Of a stretch of DNA of 64,000 nucleotides, positions 47,664-55,818 are shown piece by piece (the stretch's first letter is position 1; every line of letters starts with the position of its first letter). Under the pieces are notes generated by a model. The model saw only the letters and a program-made list of their open reading frames with translations, was not told where the DNA came from and searched no databases. Source of the stretch: Rhizobacter koreensis (GTDB lineage: Bacteria > Pseudomonadota > Gammaproteobacteria > Burkholderiales > Burkholderiaceae_C). The stretch covers positions 304,167 through 368,166 of the forward strand of contig NZ_JABWMJ010000005.1 in the NCBI RefSeq assembly GCF_013366375.1, written 5' to 3'. A program made the position numbers and the translations under genes.

Positions 47664-47857
47664 GTTGGAAAGGCAGTGCGCACAGGGCCGGCGGAGCCGG
47701 TCCCTGCACGCACGAGAGGTCGCGCTGCGCGTTGCTTCGCTGCGACCCGGAGCGGGCCGGAGGCCCGCCTGTCGCTGCGGCTGATCCGAAGTCGCTCGAC
47801 GCTGCGGGCCGCGTGTCTTGGCGTCGGGTTCGCGGCGGGTGGGACAATCCGCGGCCT

Positions 47858-48901
47858 ATGACCGATACCCTGACGATCGTCGCGCCGGACGACTGGCATC
47901 TCCACGTGCGCGACGGCGCGGCGCTGCGGGCGGTGGTGCCGCATTCGGCGCGCCAGTTCCGCCGTGCGCTGATCATGCCGAACCTGCGGCCGCCGGTGAC
48001 CACGGTGGAGGCCGCGCTCGCGTATCGGGCCCGCATCCTCGACGCGGTGCCGGAAGGCGTCGCCTTCGAGCCGCTGATGACGCTCTACATGACGGACACG
48101 CTGGCGCCGGCGGAGGTCGAGCGCGCGCGCGAGGCCGGGTTCGTCGGCGTCAAGCTCTATCCGGCTGGCGCGACGACCAACAGCGATGCGGGCGTCACCG
48201 ATCTGCGTCGCATCTACCCGGTGCTCGAGGCGATGCAGCGCATCGGGCTTCCCCTGCTGGTGCACGGCGAGGTGACCGATCCCGAGGTCGACGTGTTCGA
48301 CCGCGAGGCGCGCTTCATCGAGACGCAGCTCGTGCCGCTGCGGCATGACTTTCCCGAGCTCAAGGTGGTGCTCGAGCACGTGACCACGCGCGAGGGCGTG
48401 CAGTACGTCGCTGACGCCGGCCCCCGCGTTGCGGGCACGCTCACCGCGCACCACCTGCTCTACAACCGCAATGCGATCTTCAAGGGCGGCCTCAGACCGC
48501 ACTACTACTGCCTGCCGGTGCTCAAGCGCGAGGTGCATCGGCGTGCCCTGGTCGAGGCCGCCACCTCCGGCAGCGACCGCTTCTTCCTCGGCACCGACAG
48601 TGCCCCGCACGCGGCCACGCTCAAGGAGCACGCGAGCGGCTGCGCCGGCTGCTATACCGCGCTCACCGCGCTCGAGCTCTACGCCAAGGCGTTCGATGCG
48701 CAAGGCAGGCTCGATCGCCTGGAGGCGTTCGCGAGCTTCAACGGCCCGGCATTCCATGGGCTGCCGCGCAACACGCAGACGGTGACGCTGCGCCGCGAGC
48801 GCTGGACCATCCCCGAGCGCGTGCCGTTCGGCGGCGCCGACCTGAAGCCGCTCGACGGTGGCGAGGCGCTCGAGTGGAAACTCGAATCGGTGGCGGCGTG
48901 A
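47858..48901 (+). CDS. pyrC: Dihydroorotase PyrC
   Basis: The 347-residue enzyme closes N-carbamoyl-aspartate to dihydroorotate in pyrimidine synthesis. The metal ligands His14 and His16 are in DDWHLHVRD, the carboxylated lysine is Lys99 in GVKLYPAGATTNS, a later His is in LLVHGEV, and the active-site Asp is in GTDSAPH. It is the class II (E. coli PyrC) type. Its stop overlaps the NYN gene (GTGA). Confidence 0.95.
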   Translation: MTDTLTIVAPDDWHLHVRDGAALRAVVPHSARQFRRALIMPNLRPPVTTVEAALAYRARILDAVPEGVAFEPLMTLYMTDTLAPAEVERAREAGFVGVKLYPAGATTNSDAGVTDLRRIYPVLEAMQRIGLPLLVHGEVTDPEVDVFDREARFIETQLVPLRHDFPELKVVLEHVTTREGVQYVADAGPRVAGTLTAHHLLYNRNAIFKGGLRPHYYCLPVLKREVHRRALVEAATSGSDRFFLGTDSAPHAATLKEHASGCAGCYTALTALELYAKAFDAQGRLDRLEAFASFNGPAFHGLPRNTQTVTLRRERWTIPERVPFGGADLKPLDGGEALEWKLESVAA

Positions 48902-49749
48902 TCGAGCGCCAGGCGCGCATCGCGCTGCTGATCGACGCCGACAACTCGCCGTCGAGCAAGATCGACGTCATCCTCGCGGAGCTCGCCAAGATCGGCGTGG
49001 CCAACGTGCGGCGTGCCTACGGCAATTGGAAGAAGGACGGCCTCAAGGGCTGGGAGGGCGTGCTCCACGAGTACGCGATCCGGCCGATCCAGCAGTTCGA
49101 CTACAGCAAGGGCAAGAACGCCACCGACATGGGCATGGTGATCGACGCGCTCGACCTGCTGTACACCGATCAGCCCGACGCCTTCGGCATCGTCTCGTCC
49201 GACAGCGACTTCACGCCGCTCGTGATGCACCTCAAGGCGAAGGGCGCGCAGGTGTTCGGCTTCGGCGCCAAGAAGACGCCGATGCCGTTCGTCAACGCGT
49301 GCTCCCGATTCCTCTATCTCGAGAACCTGGGCCAGGCGGTCGAGGCGATCGACGATCCGCCCGTGCCGCCGGTTAAGGCGGTGCCGCCGGCGCGCCGCTC
49401 GCGCCGCGCCGCGACGAAGACCGCGCCCGAGCCCGAAGCACCCGAGCCGGTCGCGCCGGCGCTGGTCGAAGCGGCGGCGACGCGCGTCGACAGCGCCAAC
49501 CTGCGGCGCGACGCCAAGCTGGTGTCGCTGCTGCGCAATGCGGTCGAGGCGGCGGCGGGGGAGGACGGCTGGTCGTCGCTCGGCGCCGTCGGCCAGCAGA
49601 TCGGCAACCAAGCCTCGTTCGACCCGCGCAACTACGGCTATCGCAAGCTGCTCGACCTGATCGAGGCGAGCCAGCTGTTCGAGCTCGACCGGCGCGGCAG
49701 CCAGGTGGTGCTGCGCGACCGCCGGCTCGCCCGCAGCGCGCGCGCCTGA
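48898..49749 (+). CDS. NYN-domain protein with C-terminal OST-HTH/LOTUS-like domain
   Basis: The 283-residue protein has an N-terminal NYN/PIN-like nuclease domain with acidic residues in LLIDADNSPSS (Asp13, Asp15), DMGMVIDALDLLY and VSSDSDFTPL. A Pro/Ala-rich linker (about 155-195) follows, then a C-terminal winged helix of the LOTUS type (GWSSLGAVGQQIGNQASFDPRNYGYRKLLDLIEA). RNA is the likely target. The GTG start overlaps the pyrC stop. The molecular role in bacteria is not known. Confidence 0.88.
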   Translation: MIERQARIALLIDADNSPSSKIDVILAELAKIGVANVRRAYGNWKKDGLKGWEGVLHEYAIRPIQQFDYSKGKNATDMGMVIDALDLLYTDQPDAFGIVSSDSDFTPLVMHLKAKGAQVFGFGAKKTPMPFVNACSRFLYLENLGQAVEAIDDPPVPPVKAVPPARRSRRAATKTAPEPEAPEPVAPALVEAAATRVDSANLRRDAKLVSLLRNAVEAAAGEDGWSSLGAVGQQIGNQASFDPRNYGYRKLLDLIEASQLFELDRRGSQVVLRDRRLARSARA

Positions 49750-49755
49750 GGCGCA

Positions 49756-49783
49756 AAGAAAAAAGCGACCCGGAGGTCGCTTT
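49756..49783. terminator. Bidirectional intrinsic terminator
   Basis: A nine-pair stem (AAAGCGACC with GGTCGCTTT, loop CGGA) lies between the convergent NYN and downstream minus-strand genes. On the minus strand it is followed by TTTCTTT, giving a good terminator. On the plus strand the T-run is only the three stem bases. Confidence 0.85.
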
Positions 49784-49819
49784 CGTGTGCCGCGAGCAGC
49801 CGCGAGGGCTGCGGCGGTC

Positions 49820-50248
49820 TTACTTCTTCGGTGCCGACGTGTCGGCGAGCGGACGCGGCTTCTGGCTCTCGGCCTCGGGGCGCGGGGCCTCGCCGGCCGG
49901 CTGGGTGGCACCCGACTTCACCGCGGCACGCGTGTCGGCCTTGCGCTCGGGGCGCGAGGTCTGCGACGTCGTGCTCGGCTTGATCGCCGCGCCGGGACCT
50001 TCGCCCGCGGGCGGGATCGCACCGGCGGCACGGTCGGCCTTGGTGGTGTCCTTGCGCTCCATGCGCGACTTGTCCGAGGTGGTGCTCGGCTTGACCTGAG
50101 CGCCCGGGCCCTGGCCGGCCGGGGCCAGCGCGCCGCTGGTGGTCGGCTGGCCGGACTGGTTGCCAGCCGCCGGCTGCGCCATCGCGGTGTGGCTGATCAT
50201 GGCAAAGGCTGCGGCGGCGACCGCACCCACAACGTGTTTGGTATTCAT
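49820..50248 (-). CDS. Small exported low-complexity protein with internal repeats
   Basis: The 142-residue protein has a signal peptide ending near AMAQ (25). The rest is low-complexity and polar. Residues 43-66 and 80-103 are near-identical repeats (PAGxGPGAxxKPSTTS, then SRxERK), 37 residues apart, and a weaker third starts near 117. The rest of the composition is Ala/Thr/Ser-rich with basic residues. AGGAG precedes the ATG by seven bases. No function is assigned; a periplasmic stress-type protein is possible. Confidence 0.75.
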   Translation of the reverse strand: MNTKHVVGAVAAAAFAMISHTAMAQPAAGNQSGQPTTSGALAPAGQGPGAQVKPSTTSDKSRMERKDTTKADRAAGAIPPAGEGPGAAIKPSTTSQTSRPERKADTRAAVKSGATQPAGEAPRPEAESQKPRPLADTSAPKK

Positions 50249-50511
50249 CGCTGATCTCCTGTTGGTTGAGGTATGGGCAGTTCGAGACGCCATCGCCTTC
50301 GACTCGGCGGGCTGTCGTCGGTCCACGTCGATCCGTTGGCAAATCGTCGGCCCGACCGGTGATCAAAACGCACGGCGCGGCAATCGGTTGACTGGCCGGC
50401 GTACGTGTCTCCCTCACAGCGCCCGACGAGAGTGTGCTGCGGTGCAGCGGCGCTGTGTGTAGGCGAGTGTGTCGTCCGGCTGTCGGACCGGCTCAACGAT
50501 AATGCGCCGGT

Positions 50512-50860
50512 GAATCGAGCCAGGCCGCCGCTGGCACCTCTCGAGGGGCTGGAGGAAGGTCCGGACTGCACAGGGCGGCGTAGCAGCTAACGGCTGTCCA
50601 CCGCGAGGTGAGGATCAGAGCAACAGAGACGAGTCGGCGCCGGTCGCAAGGCCGCTGCCGGGTGAAACGGGCAATCTCTACGCGCAGCAATACCAAATAG
50701 GCCGGCGCTGCGGCTTCGTGCCGCTGAAGTGTGGCTCCGCACGAGCCGGCGGGTAGGTAGCACCGAGCCGCGTAGCGATGCGCGGCCCAGAGGAATGGCG
50801 GCCACGGCGGCGACCGGCGACGGGAGCCGCCGCACAGAATCCGGCCTATCGGCTCGCTTC
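50512..50860 (+). ncRNA. rnpB: RNase P RNA (bacterial class A)
   Basis: The catalytic RNA of RNase P is recognised by the universal GGAGGAAGGTCCGGACTGCACAGGGC block, AGCAACAGAGACGAG, GGGTGAAACGGGCAATCTCTACGC, AGCAATACCAAATAGG, GCCGGCGGGTAGGTAGCACCGAGC and the terminal AGAATCCGGCCTATCGGCTCGC. The 5' end GAATCGAGCC pairs with GGCTCGCTTC at the 3' end to make P1. A TGTTTT run follows the 3' end. The ends are set from P1 and could be off by a few bases. Confidence 0.95.
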
Positions 50861-51065
50861 ACGACTGTTTTCGGGCGCGCGGCGGATCCGCGAGCGCGCC
50901 GTGGCGCCCGGGCGCATCCGTTGCGGACGCGTCGAACTCGGCATGCGCCTTGCCGACCGCGGCTCCTGCGGCCCGCGATCGGCCGCTGCATGCCGGTGCC
51001 CCGTCGGCACCGGCGCTGGCGTGGGGCGCTTCGACAAACGGCGACCCGCCGCATCCCGACCCGAC

Positions 51066-52289
51066 ATGAATCCCGACGCCTCGACCCTCTGGCGCGCCCC
51101 GCAATGGGCGCTTGCGGTGCTGCTCGCCTGCCTCGGCATGCTGGGCCCGTTCTCGATCGACACCTACCTGCCGGCGTTCACCGGAATCGCGCGCGCGATC
51201 GGCGCCTCCCCGGTCGAGATGCAGCAGACGCTGTCGGCATACCTGTTCGGCTTTGCGGTGATGAACCTCTTCCACGGCGCGCTTTCCGACTCGTTCGGGC
51301 GGCGCCCGGTGGTGCTGATCGGGCTCGTCGTCTTCACGCTCGCCTCGGCCGGCTGTGCGCTGTCCGAGCACATCGGGGCGCTCGTCGTCTTCCGCGCGCT
51401 GCAGGGCATGTCGGCCGGCGCCGGCATCGTGGTCTCGCGCGCCGTGATCCGCGACATGTTCCCGCCCGCCGACGCGCAGCGCGTGATGTCGCAGGTGACG
51501 ATCTACTTCGGCGTGGCGCCGGCAATCGCCCCGATGGTCGGCGGCTTCCTGCTCGACCACGCCGGCTGGCACTCGATCTTCTGGTTCCTCACCGGGGTCG
51601 GCGTGGTCCTGCTCGTCGCCAACGCCAGGCTCCTGCCGGAGACCCTGCACGTGTCGGAGCGCCAGCCGTTCAACGTGCGCAACCTGATGCGCGGCTACTG
51701 GTCGCTCGGCAGCAACCCCAACTTCGTGACGCTCGCGCTCGCGAGCGGCATCCCGTTCAACGGCATGTTCCTCTACGTGCTGTCGGCGCCCGTGTTCCTG
51801 GGCGAGCACCTCGGCCTCGTGCCGTCGCAGTTCTTCTGGTTCTTCATGCTGACCATCGGGGGGATCATGACGGGCGCCTGGCTGTCGGGCCGGATGGCCG
51901 GCCGCGTCAAGGTGACGCGGCAGATCCGCTACGGCTTCATCATCATGGCGACGATCGGCGCGCTGAACCTGGTGCTCAACCTCGTCTTCGCGCCGACGGT
52001 GTGGTGGGCGCTGCTGCCGATCGCGATCTACGCGTTCGGCTGGGCGATGATGGTTCCGGTGGTCACGCTGCTGGTGCTCGACGTGGTGCCCGAGCGGCGC
52101 GGCATGGCGTCGTCGCTGCAGGCGTGTGTCGGCAGCACCGCGAACGGGCTGGTGGCCGGCGTGATCGCGCCGCTCGTCATGCACTCGACCGTCGCGCTGG
52201 CGGCGACCTCGCTCGCGATGATGGCGGTCGGCGTCGTGGCCTGGATCTGGGTCAAGCCGCGTCTGGCGCCCGAGCAACTCGCGCGCTGA
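51066..52289 (+). CDS. Bcr/CflA-family multidrug efflux MFS transporter
   Basis: The 407-residue transporter has 12 predicted helices. PFSIDTYLPAFTGIARAIGASPVEMQQTLSAYLFGFA and GALSDSFGRRPVVLIG (the MFS loop 2-3 motif) are the conserved Bcr/CflA openings, followed by RALQGMSAGAGIVVSRAVIRDMF. It is expected to export drugs such as bicyclomycin or chloramphenicol analogues using the proton gradient; the substrate here is not known. The ATG at 51066 comes after the RNase P RNA gene; longer frames would run into that RNA. Confidence 0.92.
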   Translation: MNPDASTLWRAPQWALAVLLACLGMLGPFSIDTYLPAFTGIARAIGASPVEMQQTLSAYLFGFAVMNLFHGALSDSFGRRPVVLIGLVVFTLASAGCALSEHIGALVVFRALQGMSAGAGIVVSRAVIRDMFPPADAQRVMSQVTIYFGVAPAIAPMVGGFLLDHAGWHSIFWFLTGVGVVLLVANARLLPETLHVSERQPFNVRNLMRGYWSLGSNPNFVTLALASGIPFNGMFLYVLSAPVFLGEHLGLVPSQFFWFFMLTIGGIMTGAWLSGRMAGRVKVTRQIRYGFIIMATIGALNLVLNLVFAPTVWWALLPIAIYAFGWAMMVPVVTLLVLDVVPERRGMASSLQACVGSTANGLVAGVIAPLVMHSTVALAATSLAMMAVGVVAWIWVKPRLAPEQLAR

Positions 52290-52340
52290 CGGCGCGCCGG
52301 TTCGTCGTCAAGTTCACCGCTGCCGCGCCGATATCGCGGC

Positions 52341-53672
52341 GTGGACAACACCCGACTCCTTCGCCCGCACGGGCCGGCGCACACCCCGCGCCGGGCGCTC
52401 GTCGTACTTCTTCTCGCGGCACTCGCGACCTCGGCAGGCGCGGCCGAGCCGCATGCCGCGCCGGCGCCGCATGCCGCTGCCGCCGCCCAGCGCGCCGCGC
52501 CGGCCGAGCGCGCCCAATCCCATGATGCGGCGTCGCCGGTCGACGCGGCTCGACCCGGCGGGCGCGCCGAGACGGCGGCGCCGCGTGCCGCAGCCGGCCG
52601 CGAGGCTCCGGCCGAACGAGAGGCCGCGACCGGCGAGCGCGCGCAGGCCGCCGGCACTCTGCGCGGCGGCGCGCTGACGGTCGAGGCGCTTCGCGAGCGC
52701 TTGCTGGAGCGCGCGCGCCAGCGTGGGGTCGACGCCGAGACGGCGCCGTCGCGGAGCGTGCGGGCGACCGAGCGCGTGCCCGCATACCGCCCGCGCGTCG
52801 CGGCCGCGCCGGAGGCCCCGCCTGCTGCAGTCGGGCACGCCTCGGCGCTCGCCCGGCCGAGCTCGAGCCTGCTGCTCTCGAGCGCACCCCCGGCGTTCGC
52901 GCACGCGCCCGGCGGCTCGCCCGCTCACGGCAACGCGGCGGCGCCGGCTGCCCTCGCCACTCGCGCCGCGCTGCCCGGATCGATCGGCCAGGGTGCCGAC
53001 GTGCACTGGAGCTACGACGGCGCCGGCGGCCCGACGCACTGGGGCGCCCTCAGGCCCGAGTTCGCGACTTGCGCGCAGGGCAGCCGGCAGAGCCCGATCG
53101 ACATCCGCGACGGCATCAAGGTCGACCTCGAGCCGGTCCGCTTCGATTACCGGCCCGGCGCGTTCCGCGTGGTCGACAACGGCCACACGGTGCAGGTCGA
53201 CGTCGCGCCGGGCAACTCGATCGAGGTGCTCGGGCGCCGCTTCGATCTGCTGCAGTTCCACTTCCACCGGCCGTCGGAAGAGCGCATCGACGGGCGCCAG
53301 TACGACATGGTGGTGCACCTCGTCCACAAGGACCTCGACGGCCGCCTCGCCGTGGTCGCGGTGCTGCTCGAGCGCGGCGGCCCGCACACCGCGATCCAGC
53401 ACGTCTGGAACAACCTGCCGCTCGAAAAGGGCGACGCCGTCGCGGCGCGCGACCTGCTCGACCCCGCGGCGCTGCTGCCGGCCGACCGGCGCTATTACAC
53501 GTACATGGGCTCGCTCACCACGCCGCCGTGCAGCGAGGGCGTGCTGTGGATGGTGCTGAAGACGCCGCAGGCGATCTCGGCCGAGCAGATCGGCATCTTC
53601 GCGCGGCTCTATCCGATGAACGCCCGGCCGCTCCAGCAGGCGTCGTCGCGCCTGATCAAGGAGTCGAACTGA
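52341..53672 (+). CDS. Alpha-carbonic anhydrase with long Ala/Pro-rich N-terminus
   Basis: The 443-residue protein hydrates CO2 in the periplasm. A signal-like hydrophobic segment (RRALVVLLLAALATSAGAA, about 17-35) is followed by roughly 180 residues of Ala/Arg/Pro-rich, low-complexity sequence. The catalytic domain starts near VHWSYDGAGGPTHW. The zinc ligands are His307, His309 (QFHFH) and His326 (MVVHLVH). QSPIDIRDG and SLTTPPCSEGVLW are the other conserved blocks. The GTG start is used because it precedes the signal. Confidence 0.9.
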   Translation: MDNTRLLRPHGPAHTPRRALVVLLLAALATSAGAAEPHAAPAPHAAAAAQRAAPAERAQSHDAASPVDAARPGGRAETAAPRAAAGREAPAEREAATGERAQAAGTLRGGALTVEALRERLLERARQRGVDAETAPSRSVRATERVPAYRPRVAAAPEAPPAAVGHASALARPSSSLLLSSAPPAFAHAPGGSPAHGNAAAPAALATRAALPGSIGQGADVHWSYDGAGGPTHWGALRPEFATCAQGSRQSPIDIRDGIKVDLEPVRFDYRPGAFRVVDNGHTVQVDVAPGNSIEVLGRRFDLLQFHFHRPSEERIDGRQYDMVVHLVHKDLDGRLAVVAVLLERGGPHTAIQHVWNNLPLEKGDAVAARDLLDPAALLPADRRYYTYMGSLTTPPCSEGVLWMVLKTPQAISAEQIGIFARLYPMNARPLQQASSRLIKESN

Positions 53673-53748
53673 CCGCAGCGCGGCCCCGATAATCGGGCGC
53701 CCCGCCGGCGCCGGATCGGCCGCGGCGGCGGGCGATCGGGAGACGACG

Positions 53749-54318
53749 ATGTTCGTGCTCGTTGCCGGCTTGCTGCTGTTCCTCGGCATCCATTCGGTCC
53801 GCATCGTCGCGCCGAGTTGGCGCGACGCCCAGCTCGCGGCACGCGGGGAAGGGCGCTGGAAGGGGCTCTACTCGGTCGTGTCGGCGATCGGTCTCGTGCT
53901 CCTGATCGTCGGCTACGGCCGCGCGCGCGCCACGCCGGTGGTTCTCTACCTGCCGCCGCCGGGGCTGCGCCATCTGGCGCTGCTGCTGACGCTGCCGGTA
54001 TTCCCGCTCCTCGTTGCCACCTACGCGCGCGGCGCGATCGCGGCGACGGTGCGCCACCCCATGCTCGCCGCGGTGCTGCTGTGGGCGCTCGCCCACCTGC
54101 TCGCCAACGGCACGCTCGCCGATCTGCTGCTGTTCGGCGCGTTCTTCGTCTGGGCGTTCGCCGACCTGATGTCGGCGTTGCGCCGCCCGGCGCCAGCCGC
54201 TGCGTCGGCACGCTGGGGCCGCAACGACGCCATCGCGATCGGCGTCGGCCTCGCCCTGTACGCCGCGTTCGCCGGCTTCGCGCACCGCTGGCTGATCGGG
54301 GTGTCGCCGCTCGGCTGA
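53749..54318 (+). CDS. NnrU-family membrane protein
   Basis: The 189-residue protein has five to six hydrophobic helices and the pattern LFLGIHSVRIVAP, GLYSVVSAIGLVLLIVGYGRAR, RHPMLAAVLLWALAHLLANGTLADLLLFGAFFVWA. These match the NnrU/MAPEG-like family of membrane proteins tied in some species to nitric-oxide reductase, here without denitrification neighbours. It is the last host gene before the prophage. Confidence 0.8.
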   Translation: MFVLVAGLLLFLGIHSVRIVAPSWRDAQLAARGEGRWKGLYSVVSAIGLVLLIVGYGRARATPVVLYLPPPGLRHLALLLTLPVFPLLVATYARGAIAATVRHPMLAAVLLWALAHLLANGTLADLLLFGAFFVWAFADLMSALRRPAPAAASARWGRNDAIAIGVGLALYAAFAGFAHRWLIGVSPLG

Positions 54319-54565
54319 GCGCCACGGTCGGCGGCGCCGAGCCGGATCGCGCCGCCCCGGCGACGCGCCGGCAAGGGTTCCGCCGCCCGCGCTCCCGGCT
54401 TCACCGCCCGACCGGCACATCGCGCTCGGGCAGCCGCGGCGCAGCCGTGCTCTCGCACCGGGGCGCGACGCATCCGTCTCGAACCCTCGCACCATGCCCG
54501 CGTTCGTCGGCCGCAACGCGGCGCCGTGAGGAAGTCACGCCTGCGCCGCTTTCGCGCTGACGGGG

Positions 54566-54855
54566 GACAGAACATCTGCGCAACCGGAAATGGTTTGCGG
54601 AAGAGCCCGGAAGGGTCCGGAAGAGCCCGGCAAGTCGAAGAAAAAAATGGGCCCGCCTACGGGCGTCAGCGAGACGCTCTACCCCTGGATGCACTACTAC
54701 AAACGTGCGCCCAGGTGCGCAAACCTACTGTCCAAGAGCTGGCGCCGCGTCTGGACCTCAAGCCGGCGATCACGCGTTGGTGAGTTCCACCCTTCCATCC
54801 GGGCGAGCAGGGCGCAGCCGCAGCACCTGTTGGTCAGGCTCGCAAACGTTCTGTC
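54566..54855. repeat. Three 15-base end-proximal repeats, likely transposase-binding sites
   Basis: Copies of the pattern CGCAAACGTTCTGTC lie at 54841-54855 (exact), 54718-54732 (CGCAAACCTACTGTC) and, inverted, at 54566-54580 (reverse of CGCAGATGTTCTGTC). Each of the other two differs from the first by two bases. A further direct repeat, CGGAAGAGCCCGG, is at 54598-54610 and 54618-54630. Mu-type elements carry several MuA sites at the left end, and these are placed as expected. The stretch from 54319 to 55016 otherwise holds no supported gene. Confidence 0.65.
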
Positions 54856-55016
54856 TGGCGGAAACGTTGGAACGTAGGAACCCGTGCGCTCAGTGCCTCG
54901 GATCGGTTCCTACGACGCCGCCGTGGAGACACCCTCCGGCCGCAACTCGCGCTTCCCCGCGGCGGGCTTTTGGGCCACCACGACTGATTGCCAGCGCCCT
55001 ATCAGGGCCTGTGCGC

Positions 55017-55550
55017 TCAGGTGCCGGTCTTGGGCGTCGCGCTGCCGTTCTCTTCGACCAGACGGCTCCGCTCGGAAATGGCTGCGCCTCGCGCCATGTT
55101 CCTGCCCTCAGCGCCTAGATCGGCCGCCTCACGCCCGGAGCTGCAGAGGGCGTTGTAGATCTCCCCGGCCAGCAGCACGATCCTCGCCCAGTAGATCTGG
55201 GGCTCCGGGTACATGTCCTCGGTCAGGCCCCACCGCTCGAACTCGGCCTTTAGGTCTCGGGCCAAGCTGGCGAGCCTTACGGGGCTCACCAAGCCCTCGC
55301 CCGCTCTGAGCTTCGGTTCTGGTCGTCCAAGCAGTAGATACAGCGCGTCAGCGCCCATCCTGCCCATAGCGGCGACCACGCGGGCGCCAGGCTCGGCTGC
55401 ACCCCGCTCGTACTTGCCCCACATCTCTCTTCGGACGCCACAACCATCGGCGGCCATCTGCTGGGACAAGCCAAGCCGTTCACGCTCCTCGCGCAGCCGC
55501 ACACCGAACGCCTGAGCATCAAAGTCGACTACATCGCTTGCCTTGGGCAT
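55017..55550 (-). CDS. XRE-family phage repressor (CI-like)
   Basis: The 177-residue protein has an N-terminal XRE helix-turn-helix (RLREERERLGLSQQMAADGCGVRREMWGKYERG, about 18-51) and a C-terminal part without recognisable peptidase motif. Its divergent position to the Ner-like gene and transposase fits the lysogeny repressor of a Mu-like phage. The ATG at 55550 is chosen over a TTG one codon upstream. Confidence 0.85.
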   Translation of the reverse strand: MPKASDVVDFDAQAFGVRLREERERLGLSQQMAADGCGVRREMWGKYERGAAEPGARVVAAMGRMGADALYLLLGRPEPKLRAGEGLVSPVRLASLARDLKAEFERWGLTEDMYPEPQIYWARIVLLAGEIYNALCSSGREAADLGAEGRNMARGAAISERSRLVEENGSATPKTGT

Positions 55551-55617
55551 CAAAGAGCTCTAGCATTGAACCGTTGTTTACCAAAGTGAGCTTAGCGCTT
55601 CACAAGGCGGGCATAGC
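55551..55617. promoter_or_regulatory. Divergent early/repressor control region
   Basis: The 67 bases between the repressor ATG and the Ner-like GTG must hold both promoters and the operators. TTGAAC at about 55566 could be the -35 for the early operon. An imperfect dyad GTGAGCTTAGCGCTTCAC (55586-55603) is a candidate operator. Lower GC than the flanks is visible. Confidence 0.5.
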
Positions 55618-55818
55618 GTGAAGACACCCAAGCAAGCGAAGGCCGAGTTCGAAGAGCGCGGCCTCCCCATTTCTTCGTGGGCCGACGAGCGTGGCTTCTC
55701 GCGGGCGCTGGTTTATGCCGTCCTCGCTGGACGAAAGAAGGGCAAGCGAGGCGTGTCGCACGAAATCGCTGTTGCGTTGGGTATCAAGCCCGCTCCGCGA
55801 GGGCTGCCTTCCCCGTGA
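55618..55818 (+). CDS. Ner-like phage DNA-binding protein
   Basis: The 66-residue protein carries a helix-turn-helix with ISSWADERGFSRALVYAVLAGRKKGKRGVSHEIAVALG, the pattern of small DNA-binding proteins that open the early operon of BcepMu-type phages. It starts at GTG 55618 and its stop overlaps the transposase start (GTGA). In Mu, Ner turns down early transcription; the same is inferred here. Confidence 0.82.
   Translation: MKTPKQAKAEFEERGLPISSWADERGFSRALVYAVLAGRKKGKRGVSHEIAVALGIKPAPRGLPSP

Noticed and set aside
50778..51065. N-terminal extension of the efflux pump
   Set aside because: It would translate through the 3' part of the RNase P RNA gene and lacks a ribosome site. The Bcr/CflA family starts near the chosen ATG.
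54526..54783. 85-codon frame in the left end of the prophage
   Set aside because: It covers the repeated sites, has no ribosome site and no coding-like third-position bias.
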